From positions 17,412 through 81,411 of the forward strand of contig CANBCZ010000008.1 in assembly GCA_947367255.1 (NCBI GenBank): a stretch of 64,000 nucleotides of DNA, given 5' to 3'. The DNA comes from an uncultured Alistipes sp. (GTDB taxonomy: Bacteria > Bacteroidota > Bacteroidia > Bacteroidales > Rikenellaceae). The position numbers were made by a program, and so were the translations under genes. Position 1 is the first letter of the stretch. Each line of letters opens with the position of its first letter. This document shows, piece after piece, positions 35,317 through 43,874 of this stretch. The notes beneath the pieces were generated by a model that made no database searches, was not told the DNA's origin, and was given only the letters and a program-made list of their open reading frames with translations.

Positions 35317-36612
35317 TTATCTTGCGTCAGGTTCGCATTGTGCCAAGCAGTAGTTGCGGAAATCCTCCCAGCGGTAGAACGGATAGTTGTCGCTCTTTAC
35401 CGGAATACGAATATCGCGCTCGCTGTGCAACATTCGGACAAGAACATCGCCCCTCTTGTTGCGATAGAATATAAACTGAACATTTACCGACATAGATGTT
35501 ATGCGGCTGTCGCACCATACCTCGGGCAGACGCTCAATCTCGGCAAAAGATACTCTGCCGTCACAACCCTCGGCGTGCATAATTGCCAGCAACGGAATTA
35601 CCGCCGAGTCGTGTCCGAAGCGCAGTGTAGCCACCTCACCGGGTGTCTTGCCTGCAATTACCGCATCGGCACGCTCGATAATGTCGCGCAACAACAACTT
35701 TCCGTCCTGATTGCGAATATCTCCGAAGTCGATTGACGGACCATAGGTCAGGTAGCGACGAATATTGAACAGATGCCACATCTTGTAGCGCTCCTCCTCG
35801 GTAAATATATCGTGTAACTCCGGCAGGTTGTCGAAGTTCTGAACAATCATCGCAAGGTCGTGCATATTACCCATAAAGAGGTGGGTGTCGGTGCTGTTGT
35901 AGACAGTGCGAATCAACTTCTCTGCATAGTCGTAGTCGTTGAACAGACGGCAGATAAACGCCTTGTCGTCGGTCTGCTCTTGCTGATACTGCTTTGCCAT
36001 CTTGCGCGCAGTCTTGTAGAATGTGTCCATATTCTTCTCAGGGCGAGTGATATGGATGTCGTGCGCACTTGCATAGCGAGTAATCTCGAGCTGCGGATGT
36101 ATCTCCTTCAGGCGCTCGGTAAATGCCGCCATACTGATAACGCTGCGTACAGATGGCGAAGAGAAGCAGGTTATGTGGTTGCCATTGCGCTTTGAGAATA
36201 CCTCTGGGTAGATTGTCGCCATACGCTCGGCAATACCCTTGTGCTCGCGCTCGCCTCGTGGAGAGAGGTCGCCTGCTCGCATATGAGCATCATCAGCAAT
36301 TGTGCGTACACGACCCATAAGGTCCTTGCCAAGCTCGGTCAGTTTGCCATCTTTGTATGCCTGCTCGAGAAGCAGTGCCGGCTGGTCGTACTTCTCCTGT
36401 GCGGTCTGGTAGCGTGAACCGTGACGACCGTAGTGAGAGATATAGAACGGTTTGTATCCCTTTGGTGCATCGACAACCTTCTGCTCGGTAACCATATAGG
36501 CGGTGTAGATACCTCCTGCCAAGTTAGGATTGGCAGCAATCTGCTCGCGAATACTTTGAGCCATAGCCGAAGAGGTAATGACGAGCGCAAAGATGATAAG
36601 AAGACGTTTCAT
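35317..36612 (-). CDS. Secreted histidine acid phosphatase (phytase/MINPP-like)
   Basis: 431 residues with a signal peptide MKRLLIIFALVITSSAMAQ. The catalytic motif YISHYGRHGSRYQT (RHGxR; His at about residue 67) is near the N-terminus, and FGHDSAVIPLLAIM near residue 330 supplies the GHD acid motif of branch-2 histidine phosphatases. This class includes phytate/inositol-phosphate phosphatases in gut Bacteroidota, so an extracytoplasmic phosphate-scavenging role is likely; the exact substrate is unproven. It is probably first in the run leading to trpS, with a consensus promoter upstream. Confidence 0.87.
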   Translation of the reverse strand: MKRLLIIFALVITSSAMAQSIREQIAANPNLAGGIYTAYMVTEQKVVDAPKGYKPFYISHYGRHGSRYQTAQEKYDQPALLLEQAYKDGKLTELGKDLMGRVRTIADDAHMRAGDLSPRGEREHKGIAERMATIYPEVFSKRNGNHITCFSSPSVRSVISMAAFTERLKEIHPQLEITRYASAHDIHITRPEKNMDTFYKTARKMAKQYQQEQTDDKAFICRLFNDYDYAEKLIRTVYNSTDTHLFMGNMHDLAMIVQNFDNLPELHDIFTEEERYKMWHLFNIRRYLTYGPSIDFGDIRNQDGKLLLRDIIERADAVIAGKTPGEVATLRFGHDSAVIPLLAIMHAEGCDGRVSFAEIERLPEVWCDSRITSMSVNVQFIFYRNKRGDVLVRMLHSERDIRIPVKSDNYPFYRWEDFRNYCLAQCEPDAR

Positions 36613-36648
36613 AGTTAGGTTTGAGTTACTTGTGTTTCTATTAAGCTA

Positions 36649-36679
36649 CAAAAGTATAGATTTATTTCCGTTTTGCAAA
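36649..36679 (-). promoter_or_regulatory. Bacteroidota-type promoter for the phosphatase/trpS run
   Basis: Minus strand TTTG (36679-36676), exactly 19 bases, TACTTTTG (36656-36649). The phosphatase ATG follows at 36612. The full consensus is present. Confidence 0.75.
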
Positions 36680-36727
36680 GCAAAATGGAACAAAGCTGCG
36701 TTGCGGAGCGAAAAAAATGGATGGAGA

Positions 36728-36759
36728 GTTGTTAATCATAAATTATTTTTATACCTTTG
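36728..36759 (+). promoter_or_regulatory. Bacteroidota-type promoter for oxyR
   Basis: GTTG at 36728-36731, 20 bases, then TACCTTTG at 36752-36759; the oxyR ATG at 36783 is 23 bases further. This supports the 36783 start over the in-frame 36717 start, which would lie upstream of the promoter. Confidence 0.68.
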
Positions 36760-36782
36760 TTGGGAATAATAAGTATTGCACT

Positions 36783-37673
36783 ATGACAATCATTCAGCTT
36801 GAGTATCTTCTTGCCGTTGCCAACTTTGGTAGTTTCTCTGTTGCGGCAGACCACTGTTTTGTTACCCAACCCTCTCTGAGTATGCAGATTAAGTCGCTCG
36901 AGAGCGAGCTGGGCGTGATGCTTCTCGACCGCTCCAAAAAGCCTGTGGTGCCGACCGAGGCGGGAGAGGTGGTACTTGCTCAGGCTCGTGAGGCTCTGAG
37001 GGAGTATAACTCTATCAAGGAGGTGGTGCTTCAGTTTAAGGGTGAGATTGCAGGTAAAATTCGCCTCGGCGTCATCCCGACAATTGCGCCATATATCCTC
37101 CATAAGTTTATCCCCGAGTTCGTGTCACGATATCCTAAGGTTGAACTTGAAATTCGCGAGATGCACACCGAGCAGATTGTCGATCATATGAATCGCGACC
37201 TTATTGATGTGGCACTTGTTGCGGGTGGTACTTGTGGCGATAAGTTTACCGAGTATGACCTCTTCGATGACCGATTTTATGTCTATGTATCGCCATCAAA
37301 TTCGCTCTACAAGAAGAGTAATGTACAGATTACCGATATCGATATGCGCGAACTGGTCCTGCTCAGCCGTGGAAACTGTATGCGTGATCAGGTGCTCGAA
37401 CTCTGTCAGTCCCGCTCGTCATTCCCATCGCGCTACTACTTCGAGTCGGGCTCGCTCGATACCCTTATGCGTATCGTCGATTGTACCAATAGCCTCACCA
37501 TCATCCCCGAGATGTCTATCGAGTATATCGGCAAGGAGCACTCGCGTCAGGTGAAACCGCTCCTCCGCGGTGCCTACTCGCGCAAAATATCCCTTGCTGT
37601 TCGTCGCACCTACGTTAAGCACTCTATTGTTGAGGCGTTGCAGAAGACCATATTGGACTGCATCTCCAAGTAA
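36783..37673 (+). CDS. oxyR: hydrogen peroxide-sensing LysR regulator OxyR
   Basis: 296 residues from the ATG at 36783. The N-terminal LysR winged helix (MTIIQLEYLLAVANFGSFSVA onward; TQPSLSMQIKSLESELG) is followed by a periplasmic-binding-like sensor (IRLGVIPTIAPYILHKFIPEF). The redox pair falls at Cys199 (RGNCMRDQ) and Cys208 (LELC), the same numbers and spacing as the disulphide of E. coli OxyR, which strongly supports peroxide sensing. It is a single gene with its own promoter, divergent from the histidine phosphatase. It ends directly on a family A structured element. Confidence 0.93.
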   Translation: MTIIQLEYLLAVANFGSFSVAADHCFVTQPSLSMQIKSLESELGVMLLDRSKKPVVPTEAGEVVLAQAREALREYNSIKEVVLQFKGEIAGKIRLGVIPTIAPYILHKFIPEFVSRYPKVELEIREMHTEQIVDHMNRDLIDVALVAGGTCGDKFTEYDLFDDRFYVYVSPSNSLYKKSNVQITDIDMRELVLLSRGNCMRDQVLELCQSRSSFPSRYYFESGSLDTLMRIVDCTNSLTIIPEMSIEYIGKEHSRQVKPLLRGAYSRKISLAVRRTYVKHSIVEALQKTILDCISK

Positions 37674-37797
37674 TTTGCCGTGAAAACGTGTCATATATGG
37701 CACATCCCTTAAAAATCAACGGCGGCTGTACGTTTTGTACTATCCGCCGTTGATTTTTTGCACGATGCACCATCTCTAACACGTTTTGACGACAAAT
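37673..37797 (+). repeat. Structured intergenic element, family A (copy A1)
   Basis: It starts on the last base of the oxyR stop. Outer arms 37673-37691 and 37779-37797 pair at 17 of 19 positions (ATTTGCCGTGAAAACGTGT with ACACGTTTTGACGACAAAT). The central stem is perfect over 14 bp (37712-37725 with 37744-37757, AAAATCAACGGCGG) with T6 after it. The loop CTGTACGTTTTGTACTAT contains its own GTAC/GTAC pair. A left hairpin TGTGtCATATATGgCACA and a right GATGcacCATC lie between arms and stem. It probably also acts as a terminator in both directions. Confidence 0.85.
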
Positions 37798-37975
37798 TGG
37801 GTGCAAAGAGGTAGGGTAGTGCTGTCTGGATTTTTTACTGCGTTAGCCGTACTGCGTAGCATTGAAACCCGCTCAATTGGTGCACCTCGGAGCGAAGCGA
37901 CTAAGCCTCCCTTTTTTAAAGGGAGGTTTGGAGGGAATATCAATATTTTTTTGTCTTCAGACAACTGCTGCACGA
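37798..37975. other. Intergenic spacer between family A and B elements
   Basis: Non-coding stretch between the convergent oxyR and tsaE genes. It holds a short hairpin at 37906-37926 (CCTCCC with GGGAGG around a T/A-rich loop) next to TTTGGAGGG. It also holds a purine-rich GGAGCGAAGCGAC patch, of a kind that looks like degenerate dispersed repeat, and a T8 run near 37950. No open frame in it has support. Confidence 0.55.
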
Positions 37976-38088
37976 ATGATTTAGGATGTCATCTGCTGAT
38001 GATACAAATAGAATAGAGCCCCGTTCAAGCTTGCTTGAGAACGAAGACTCTATTCTATTTGTAATAGCCGCAGGCTATCCTAAATCAT
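37976..38088 (-). repeat. Structured intergenic element, family B (copy B1)
   Basis: It ends 1 base past the tsaE stop on the minus strand. Perfect 12-bp outer arms ATGATTTAGGAT (37976-37987) and ATCCTAAATCAT (38077-38088) enclose three hairpins: TCATCtgctGATGA, a central 15-bp perfect stem (38004-38018 with 38048-38062, ACAAATAGAATAGAG), and TAGCcgcaGGCTA. The central apex is TTCAAGCTTGCTTGA. The layout is cloverleaf-like. Copy B2 at 45.57 kb shares outer arms and apex but not stem sequences. Confidence 0.85.
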
Positions 38089-38089
38089 A

Positions 38090-38506
38090 CTACTCAATCG
38101 TAAACAGACGTGTGGTTTCGTCAATAATTTCGATCTTTACGACCATAGTGTCGTCGGGCAGCAGTTGCTCGACCTTCTCGGGCCACTCGACAAGGCAGAG
38201 GTCGCCCGAATAGAAGTACTCCTCATAGCCCATATCGAACGCCTCGTTAATAGAGTTGATACGGTAAAAATCGAAGTGGTACACAGGCTCGCGCTCTGCT
38301 GTATGGTATTGATTTACAAGGGCAAAGGTCGGGCTTGTGACAATATCCTCTGAACCCGTTTTATCCATCAGTGCGCTGATAAGTGTAGTCTTTCCGGCAC
38401 CCATCGGGGCGAAGAATGCAACGACATTTCTGCCCTCGAGAGATTCGAGTACAAGCTCTGCCACCTTTGGCAGTTCTGAGAGTGAATCTATAGTAATCTG
38501 TTTCAT
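38090..38506 (-). CDS. tsaE: tRNA threonylcarbamoyladenosine ATPase TsaE
   Basis: P-loop ATPase that works with TsaB and TsaD in t6A synthesis. 138 residues. Walker A is in FFAPMGAGKTTLISAL (about residues 31-46), followed by TSPTFALVNQY and the HFDFYRINS and CLVEWPEKVEQLL motifs characteristic of the family. It is last in the run M23-M23-HAD-tsaE; the HAD gene ends 6 bases upstream. Its stop abuts the family B element. Confidence 0.96.
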   Translation of the reverse strand: MKQITIDSLSELPKVAELVLESLEGRNVVAFFAPMGAGKTTLISALMDKTGSEDIVTSPTFALVNQYHTAEREPVYHFDFYRINSINEAFDMGYEEYFYSGDLCLVEWPEKVEQLLPDDTMVVKIEIIDETTRLFTIE

Positions 38507-38512
38507 ATTTTT

Positions 38513-39076
38513 CTAAAATTCGAGTTCTACTTTGAAGTGTGCGGCTCCGGATGCCTCGGCTGCGGCGATGCCTATCTCGGAGTCCTCAAAAATTATAGTT
38601 TCGGCTGCCGTTACGCCTGCAATATCCATCGCCTTGAGGAAGCAGTCGGGGTGTGGCTTTGACCTTTCGACATCGTCCGACGAGAGCAGTCCGTCAATAT
38701 CATTTTCGATGCCCAAATAGCGCATAACATTGGTAATGTTGTCGATATGTCCGGTCGATACAATCATCGCCTTGCCACCCTTTGCGCGAAACTCTTGCAC
38801 AAAGTTCCACAGAGGCTCGTTGAGCGTCACCATATCGAAATGTGTGGGGTATATCTCCACCTTGCGGCGACGAATACGCTGCATCTGCACAGGATCGGTA
38901 ATACCTATATCGGTCAGAAACTCGGGGCAACGCAGTCCGAAGTACTTGTGGCGATACTCCTCCATAGTGATTGTTATCCCCTCCTCGGCAAGTGCTTCGA
39001 TATATGATGTGGCGTTGGCTCTGCCGGTATTTGCTACCGTGCCGTCAAAGTCTAAAAGTAGTAGTTTTATCTCCAT
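38513..39076 (-). CDS. HAD-superfamily phosphatase
   Basis: 187 residues. Nucleophile motif LLLDFDGTVANT, helical cap, MIVSTGH (motif II), Lys in VERSKPHPDCFLKAM and IIFEDSEIGIAAAEASGA (motif IV) place it in the beta-phosphoglucomutase/phosphoglycolate branch. The substrate is undefined. Its ATG overlaps the M23 gene stop at 39076, and tsaE starts 6 bases after it, so it is embedded in the operon. Confidence 0.86.
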   Translation of the reverse strand: MEIKLLLLDFDGTVANTGRANATSYIEALAEEGITITMEEYRHKYFGLRCPEFLTDIGITDPVQMQRIRRRKVEIYPTHFDMVTLNEPLWNFVQEFRAKGGKAMIVSTGHIDNITNVMRYLGIENDIDGLLSSDDVERSKPHPDCFLKAMDIAGVTAAETIIFEDSEIGIAAAEASGAAHFKVELEF

Positions 39077-39993
39077 TAGTCAAACGATTGCATACCCGAT
39101 TGGGCAATTCTGATAATCTTCTGATACTCATCCGGCGTAAGCTCCATAAAGAAGTAGTGTACCGGATCGACCCTCACGCCCTCGTATCTCACCTCGTAGT
39201 GCAGATGCGGAGAGATTGATAGTCCCGAGTTTCCCGAAAGGGCTATAATATCCCCTCTGCGCACCTTCTGACGGCGTTTTACCTTCGCCTTGAGCAGGTG
39301 GCTGTAGGAGGTTGTGTATCCGTTGCCGTGGTCGATTACTATCGTAATTCCCGAGGTCGAGGTCTTTCCCAACACCTCCTTCACCGTACCATCTGCCGTA
39401 GCAAAGACACTCTCACCCTCAGGGATGCTGTAGTCCACGCCCTGATGTGATTGCAGCGTACGGTAGAATGGGTGCATAAGCATACCGTAACCGGCAGTAA
39501 GCAGGGTGAGCTGATGGTTGATTACGGGCTGTATTGACGGTATGTTGTTGCGGTAGTCGCCCACTGCGTCGAGGTTGCTCTGCAGGGTGCTGTATGTCTG
39601 GTCCAATTCGGCGACTCTTCTCTCGAGTTCGTCGGTCTTTTCAGTCAGATCGCGCAACATCTGATGCTTCGACTTTGTCAGAAGCCTCTCGTGCAATGAA
39701 AGTCGCTGCTGCTCATAGTCGGAGTTAAAGTCGTAAGGTGCTGATTCAAAGAGTATTCCGAAGATGTTTCGGTCACGCTCGATAACATTCTCCACGACCA
39801 TATTCAGCGAGTCGTAACGCGCCGAAAGTACCTCATATTCCGCCTTCATGCGGTCGGTTGAGTGGCGTAATTCATACTCGGCAGGGGTGTCGAAAAGTAG
39901 CGAGAAGAGTATGAAATATACCACCGCGGCACCAACCCACGTGAGCAGGGTAGTGATAAAACGAGTTGCCTTATTTTTGGGTTTGCGTGCCAT
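39076..39993 (-). CDS. M23-family (LytM) peptidase, membrane-anchored
   Basis: 305 residues using the ATG at 39993 (MARKPKNKATRF), which lies 1 base after the upstream stop; a start 5 codons earlier would overlap that gene. There is one N-terminal TM (about 12-32), a coiled-coil region (about 40-150, AELDQTYSTLQ), then the LytM domain with GVDYSIPEG and the zinc/catalytic motif SPHLHYEVRY (HxH). It probably cuts or senses peptidoglycan cross-links in the periplasm. It is paired with a paralogue directly upstream, as often seen in Bacteroidota. Confidence 0.9.
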   Translation of the reverse strand: MARKPKNKATRFITTLLTWVGAAVVYFILFSLLFDTPAEYELRHSTDRMKAEYEVLSARYDSLNMVVENVIERDRNIFGILFESAPYDFNSDYEQQRLSLHERLLTKSKHQMLRDLTEKTDELERRVAELDQTYSTLQSNLDAVGDYRNNIPSIQPVINHQLTLLTAGYGMLMHPFYRTLQSHQGVDYSIPEGESVFATADGTVKEVLGKTSTSGITIVIDHGNGYTTSYSHLLKAKVKRRQKVRRGDIIALSGNSGLSISPHLHYEVRYEGVRVDPVHYFFMELTPDEYQKIIRIAQSGMQSFD

Positions 39994-39994
39994 C

Positions 39995-40942
39995 TTACTC
40001 AATTTCAAGGTCGGTGTTATTCTTCATCTTCTCCATCAGCTGCTTGTACTCCTCGTTGGACATATTGCGGTTGAAGTAGTTCACCGGATTTACGTGGCGA
40101 CCCATATATATCACCTCGTAGTGCAGGTGCGGACCTGTCGAACCACCTGTCGAACCCACCTCGCCGATTAGCTGACCGCGAGATACACGGTCACCCTCCT
40201 TGACATAAATCTTATGCAGATGGGCATAGCGGGTCTGATATCCAAACTCGTGATTTAGAAGTATTTGCTGACCGTAACCACGACGACGCATACCCTTGTC
40301 GGTCATCTCTACAATAGCATCGCCCGTAGCATATACAGGCACACCGCGCTTGCAGGATAGATCGACGCCTTTGTGCATCTTTCGGGTCTTGTATATCGGG
40401 TGTCGAGCGCGCATACCGAAGGAGTAAAACCAGTCGAGCTGCGTGCGGTCGATAGGCCATATTGCAGGGATGGCGAAGGACATACGCTCCTTGTTTTTAG
40501 CAAGAATCTGCAACTGATCGAGCGAGAGCGACGCTGCGTATGTCTTGCGGGCAAGGTTGTCCAGACTCTTCCACGAACCGGTCATCAGACTTGTGTACTC
40601 ATCGCCCTGCAGTGCGGCATATTTTGACTCGGGATATGGGTTGTATATGCCGTCAATGGCGAGCGTATCGACAGAGAAGAGCGAGCGGTAGACCGATATG
40701 TCGCGATAGTGAATATCGTCAATCTTACTCTCGAGTGTACGGATACGATCTTGCAGGATGTTGTATTTGATTACCAGCTCTTTGTTCTGATTGTCGATAG
40801 AGAAGAGTTTTGGTGTGTAGAAGCAGTACGAAATTACCAAATTCAGCAGCGAAATAACGATAAAACCAATCAGCAATTTGCGCAACAGAGGGTATCTGTT
40901 GATGCGCACTTTGCCTGTAGAGGTTATGGTTGTATTCGACAT
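39995..40942 (-). CDS. M23-family (LytM) peptidase, membrane-anchored
   Basis: 315 residues. A single TM at about 25-45 (LLIGFIVISLLNLVISYCFY) is followed by a coiled coil (YNILQDRIRTLESKI) and a C-terminal LytM domain: GVDLSCKRGVPVYATGDAIV, HLHKIYVKEGD and the metal motif TGPHLHYEVIYMG. It heads the run to the second M23 protein, a HAD phosphatase and tsaE. Its promoter region is shared back-to-back with alaS. Confidence 0.9.
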   Translation of the reverse strand: MSNTTITSTGKVRINRYPLLRKLLIGFIVISLLNLVISYCFYTPKLFSIDNQNKELVIKYNILQDRIRTLESKIDDIHYRDISVYRSLFSVDTLAIDGIYNPYPESKYAALQGDEYTSLMTGSWKSLDNLARKTYAASLSLDQLQILAKNKERMSFAIPAIWPIDRTQLDWFYSFGMRARHPIYKTRKMHKGVDLSCKRGVPVYATGDAIVEMTDKGMRRRGYGQQILLNHEFGYQTRYAHLHKIYVKEGDRVSRGQLIGEVGSTGGSTGPHLHYEVIYMGRHVNPVNYFNRNMSNEEYKQLMEKMKNNTDLEIE

Positions 40943-41000
40943 ATCTGGTCTAATCGTTAAATTTTAAGTAATTTCTAAGTATTTCTTAGAAATATTGGTG

Positions 41001-41032
41001 CAAAAATACAAAAAATACACTAATTTTGCAAC
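41001..41032 (-). promoter_or_regulatory. Promoter for the M23-M23-HAD-tsaE run, overlapping the alaS promoter
   Basis: Minus strand GTTG (41032-41029), 20 bases, TATTTTTG (41008-41001); ATG at 40942. On the plus strand TAATTTTG at 41021-41028 is a good -7 box for alaS (ATG 41095), with a poorly spaced ATTG at 40994. The two divergent promoters overlap, so they may compete. Confidence 0.6.
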
Positions 41033-41094
41033 CTGAATCGGCGAAACATTTTTCGCTGACCTCAAAACGATATAAGTGATAATTTTAGTATACT

Positions 41095-43704
41095 ATGGAA
41101 TCTAACAAAATTCGTCAAGCATTTTTGGACTTCTTTGCTGCAAAAGAGCACGAGATTGTTCCATCTGCACCTATGGTTGTAAAGAACGACCCAACTCTTA
41201 TGTTTACCAACGCAGGTATGAACCAGTTTAAGGATATCTTCCTTGGTAATGCTCCACGTCGTACTCCGCGCGCTGCCGACTCGCAGAAGTGTCTGCGTGT
41301 ATCGGGTAAGCACAACGACCTTGAGGAGGTTGGTCACGATACATACCACCACACAATGTTCGAGATGCTGGGTAACTGGTCTTTCGGCGACTACTTCAAG
41401 AAGGAGGCTATCAGCTGGGCTTGGGAGCTGCTGACAGAGGTTTATGGTCTTGATAAGTCGCGTATGTATGCAACTGTATTCGAGGGCTCTGAGTCTGACG
41501 GTGTGCCATTCGATCAGGAGGCTTACGACTATTGGAAGCAGTACCTTCCGGAGGATCACATCATCCGCGGTAACAAGCACGACAACTTCTGGGAGATGGG
41601 CGAGACAGGTCCTTGCGGTCCTTGTAGCGAGATCCACTTCGACCTTCGTGACGAGGCTGAGATTGCAAAGATCTCAGGTCGCGATATGGTAAATACAGGT
41701 CACCCACAGGTTATTGAGATCTGGAACCTTGTATTTATGCAGTTCAACCGTAAGGCAAACGGCTCACTCGAGAGCCTGCCTGCAAAGCACGTAGATACAG
41801 GTATGGGCTTCGAGCGCCTCTGTATGATTATGCAGGGTAAGAAGTCAAACTACGATACAGATGTATTCCAGCCAACTATTGCCGTTATCTCTGAGATGTC
41901 GGGCAAGAAGTATGGCGAGGATGAGAAGGTAGATGTTGCAATGCGTGTTATTGCCGACCACCTTCGCGCTATCGCATTCTCTATTGCTGACGGTCAGCTG
42001 CCATCAAATGTTAAGGCAGGTTATGTTATCCGTCGTATCCTCCGCCGTGCCGTTCGTTATGGTTACACATACCTCGGCTTCAATACTCCGTTTATCTGCC
42101 GCCTTGTTGCAACGCTCGTAGAGCAGATGGGTGGTCAGTATCCGGAGCTCAAGGCACAGCAGGCACTTGTCGAGAAGGTTATTGAGGAGGAGGAGGCATC
42201 ATTCCTCCGTACCCTTGCTACAGGTATCAACCTGCTTGAGGGTGTTATCGCAAAGCTTGACGGCGGTAAGATCTCTGGCAAGGATGCATTCGTTCTCTAC
42301 GATACTTACGGTTTCCCTATCGACCTTACCGAGCTTATAGCGAAGGAGAAGGGCGTAGAGGTAGACCTTGCCGAGTTCGAGCAGCAGCTTCAGGCTCAGA
42401 AGGAGCGTTCTCGTAACGCTGCAGCTCAGGATGTAGACGACTGGCAGGAGCTTGTAGAGGTTAAGCAGAGCGAGTTCGTTGGTTACGATACCCTCGAGTG
42501 CGATGTTCGCATCGCTCGCGTTCGTCGCGTACAGAGCAAGGGTAAGACTACATATCAGATGGTATTCGACCGCACTCCGTTCTACGGTAACTCGGGTGGT
42601 CAGGTTGGCGATACAGGTTATATCGAGAGCGCAAACGAGAAGATTGCCATCGTCGCTACCGAGAAGGAGAATGGTCTTACAATCCACATCACAACTGCTC
42701 TTCCGGAGAATCTCACAGCTACTTTCCACGCTGTTGTAGATGCCGAGAAGCGTCAGTGTGCTGCAAATAACCATACTGCAACCCACCTTCTTCACGCAGC
42801 ACTACGTAAGGTGCTCGGTGAGCATGTTGAGCAGAAGGGCTCTATGGTAAGCCCTGAGTCGCTGCGTTTCGACTTCTCACACTTCCAGAAGGTTACTGCC
42901 GAGCAGATTCGTGAGGTTGAGCGCCTTGTAAACCGTGCTGTTCGTGCAAATAATCCGCTTGTTGAGAACCGTGAGGCTACTCAGGAGGAGGCTAAGGCTG
43001 CAGGTGCTATGATGCTCTTCGGTGAGAAGTATGGCGATAAGGTTCGTATGGTTCGCTTCGGTGACTCTGTCGAGCTTTGTGGTGGTACTCACACCTCTGC
43101 TACCGGTAATATCGGTTTTGTTAAGATTGTATCTGAGAGCGCAATCTCTGCAGGTGTTCGCCGTATCGAGGCTGTTACCGGCGAGAAGGCTGAGAATCTG
43201 CTCTATGTTGCCGAGGATACTATCCACGCAGCAACAGAGGCTATCGGCAATCCAAAGCTTGTAGATGCAGTTCGTCGTCTTGTAGAGAGCAATGAGAGTC
43301 TTAACAAGGAGCTCGAGGCTGTTCGCAAGGAGCAGGTATCTGCACTCGCCGACAAGATTCTCGCAGCGGTTCAGGAGGAGAATGGTGCAGTAGTTATTGC
43401 TCGTCAGATTGCTCGTCCTACAGAGTTCCTGAAGGATTTGGCTTACAATTTGCGCACCCGTTGTCAGAATTTGGTGCTTGTTCTCGGTGCTGCTGCAGAG
43501 GGTAAGGCGACACTGATGATTATGCTCGGTGACGATATTGTTGCTAAGGGCGTAGATGCAGGTGCTATAGTTCGTGAGGCTGCTAAGCTGATGAATGGTG
43601 GCGGTGGCGGTCAGAAGTTCTTCGCTACAGCCGGTGGTAAGCATCCTGATGGTCTGCAGGCTGCTATTGATAAGGCAGTAGAGTTGATTAAAGAGAAATT
43701 GTAG
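41095..43704 (+). CDS. alaS: alanyl-tRNA synthetase
   Basis: Class II synthetase with an editing domain. 869 residues. The N-terminal catalytic part starts [21 protein letters not shown] and contains [15 protein letters not shown] and the [12 protein letters not shown] motif 2/3 region. The editing domain has the zinc ligands [12 protein letters not shown] (HxxxH) and [16 protein letters not shown] (CxxxH). The C-terminal DHHA1-like domain ends [21 protein letters not shown]. It is a monocistronic or two-gene unit with gpmI, separated by a long hairpin at 43714-43834. Confidence 0.98.
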   Translation: MESNKIRQAFLDFFAAKEHEIVPSAPMVVKNDPTLMFTNAGMNQFKDIFLGNAPRRTPRAADSQKCLRVSGKHNDLEEVGHDTYHHTMFEMLGNWSFGDYFKKEAISWAWELLTEVYGLDKSRMYATVFEGSESDGVPFDQEAYDYWKQYLPEDHIIRGNKHDNFWEMGETGPCGPCSEIHFDLRDEAEIAKISGRDMVNTGHPQVIEIWNLVFMQFNRKANGSLESLPAKHVDTGMGFERLCMIMQGKKSNYDTDVFQPTIAVISEMSGKKYGEDEKVDVAMRVIADHLRAIAFSIADGQLPSNVKAGYVIRRILRRAVRYGYTYLGFNTPFICRLVATLVEQMGGQYPELKAQQALVEKVIEEEEASFLRTLATGINLLEGVIAKLDGGKISGKDAFVLYDTYGFPIDLTELIAKEKGVEVDLAEFEQQLQAQKERSRNAAAQDVDDWQELVEVKQSEFVGYDTLECDVRIARVRRVQSKGKTTYQMVFDRTPFYGNSGGQVGDTGYIESANEKIAIVATEKENGLTIHITTALPENLTATFHAVVDAEKRQCAANNHTATHLLHAALRKVLGEHVEQKGSMVSPESLRFDFSHFQKVTAEQIREVERLVNRAVRANNPLVENREATQEEAKAAGAMMLFGEKYGDKVRMVRFGDSVELCGGTHTSATGNIGFVKIVSESAISAGVRRIEAVTGEKAENLLYVAEDTIHAATEAIGNPKLVDAVRRLVESNESLNKELEAVRKEQVSALADKILAAVQEENGAVVIARQIARPTEFLKDLAYNLRTRCQNLVLVLGAAAEGKATLMIMLGDDIVAKGVDAGAIVREAAKLMNGGGGGQKFFATAGGKHPDGLQAAIDKAVELIKEKL

Positions 43705-43713
43705 AAATGTAGA

Positions 43714-43834
43714 AAATTGTTTTAAGCGGTGATTTCGGCGTTACTGAATTTTGTTCTGAATGGGAAATACGCCGGGTATGTCCCATCCAGTCCAAAATTC
43801 AAAGCCTTGAAATCCCTCACTTAAAAGCAATTTT
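43714..43834 (+). repeat. Long imperfect hairpin between alaS and gpmI (relative of family A)
   Basis: A near-continuous stem of about 50 bp. AAAATTGTTTTAAG (43714-43727) pairs with CTTAAAAGCAATTTT (43820-43834), GATTTC with GAAATC, GGC with GCC, and TGAATTTTG..CTGAATGGG with CCCATCCAG.CCAAAATTCA. The apex at 43765-43781 (AAATACGCCGGGTATGT) differs in only two bases from the A4 apex at 4833-4849, while the stems differ. It begins 9 bases after the alaS stop and lies in the gpmI leader. Confidence 0.75.
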
Positions 43835-43874
43835 GGACTTTTGATATTGTTACAAAAATAAAACATTAAAAAAT

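Noticed and set aside
37798..37975. IS or transposon remnant between oxyR and tsaE
   Set aside because: No transposase fragment, terminal inverted repeat pair or target duplication could be recognised; only a short hairpin and A/T runs are visible.
37673..38088. Family A/B elements as integron attC sites
   Set aside because: They resemble attC sites in abutting stop codons and having variable stems, but no GTTRRRY-type core, no integrase and no cassette array are present. The flanking genes are housekeeping genes in both orientations.
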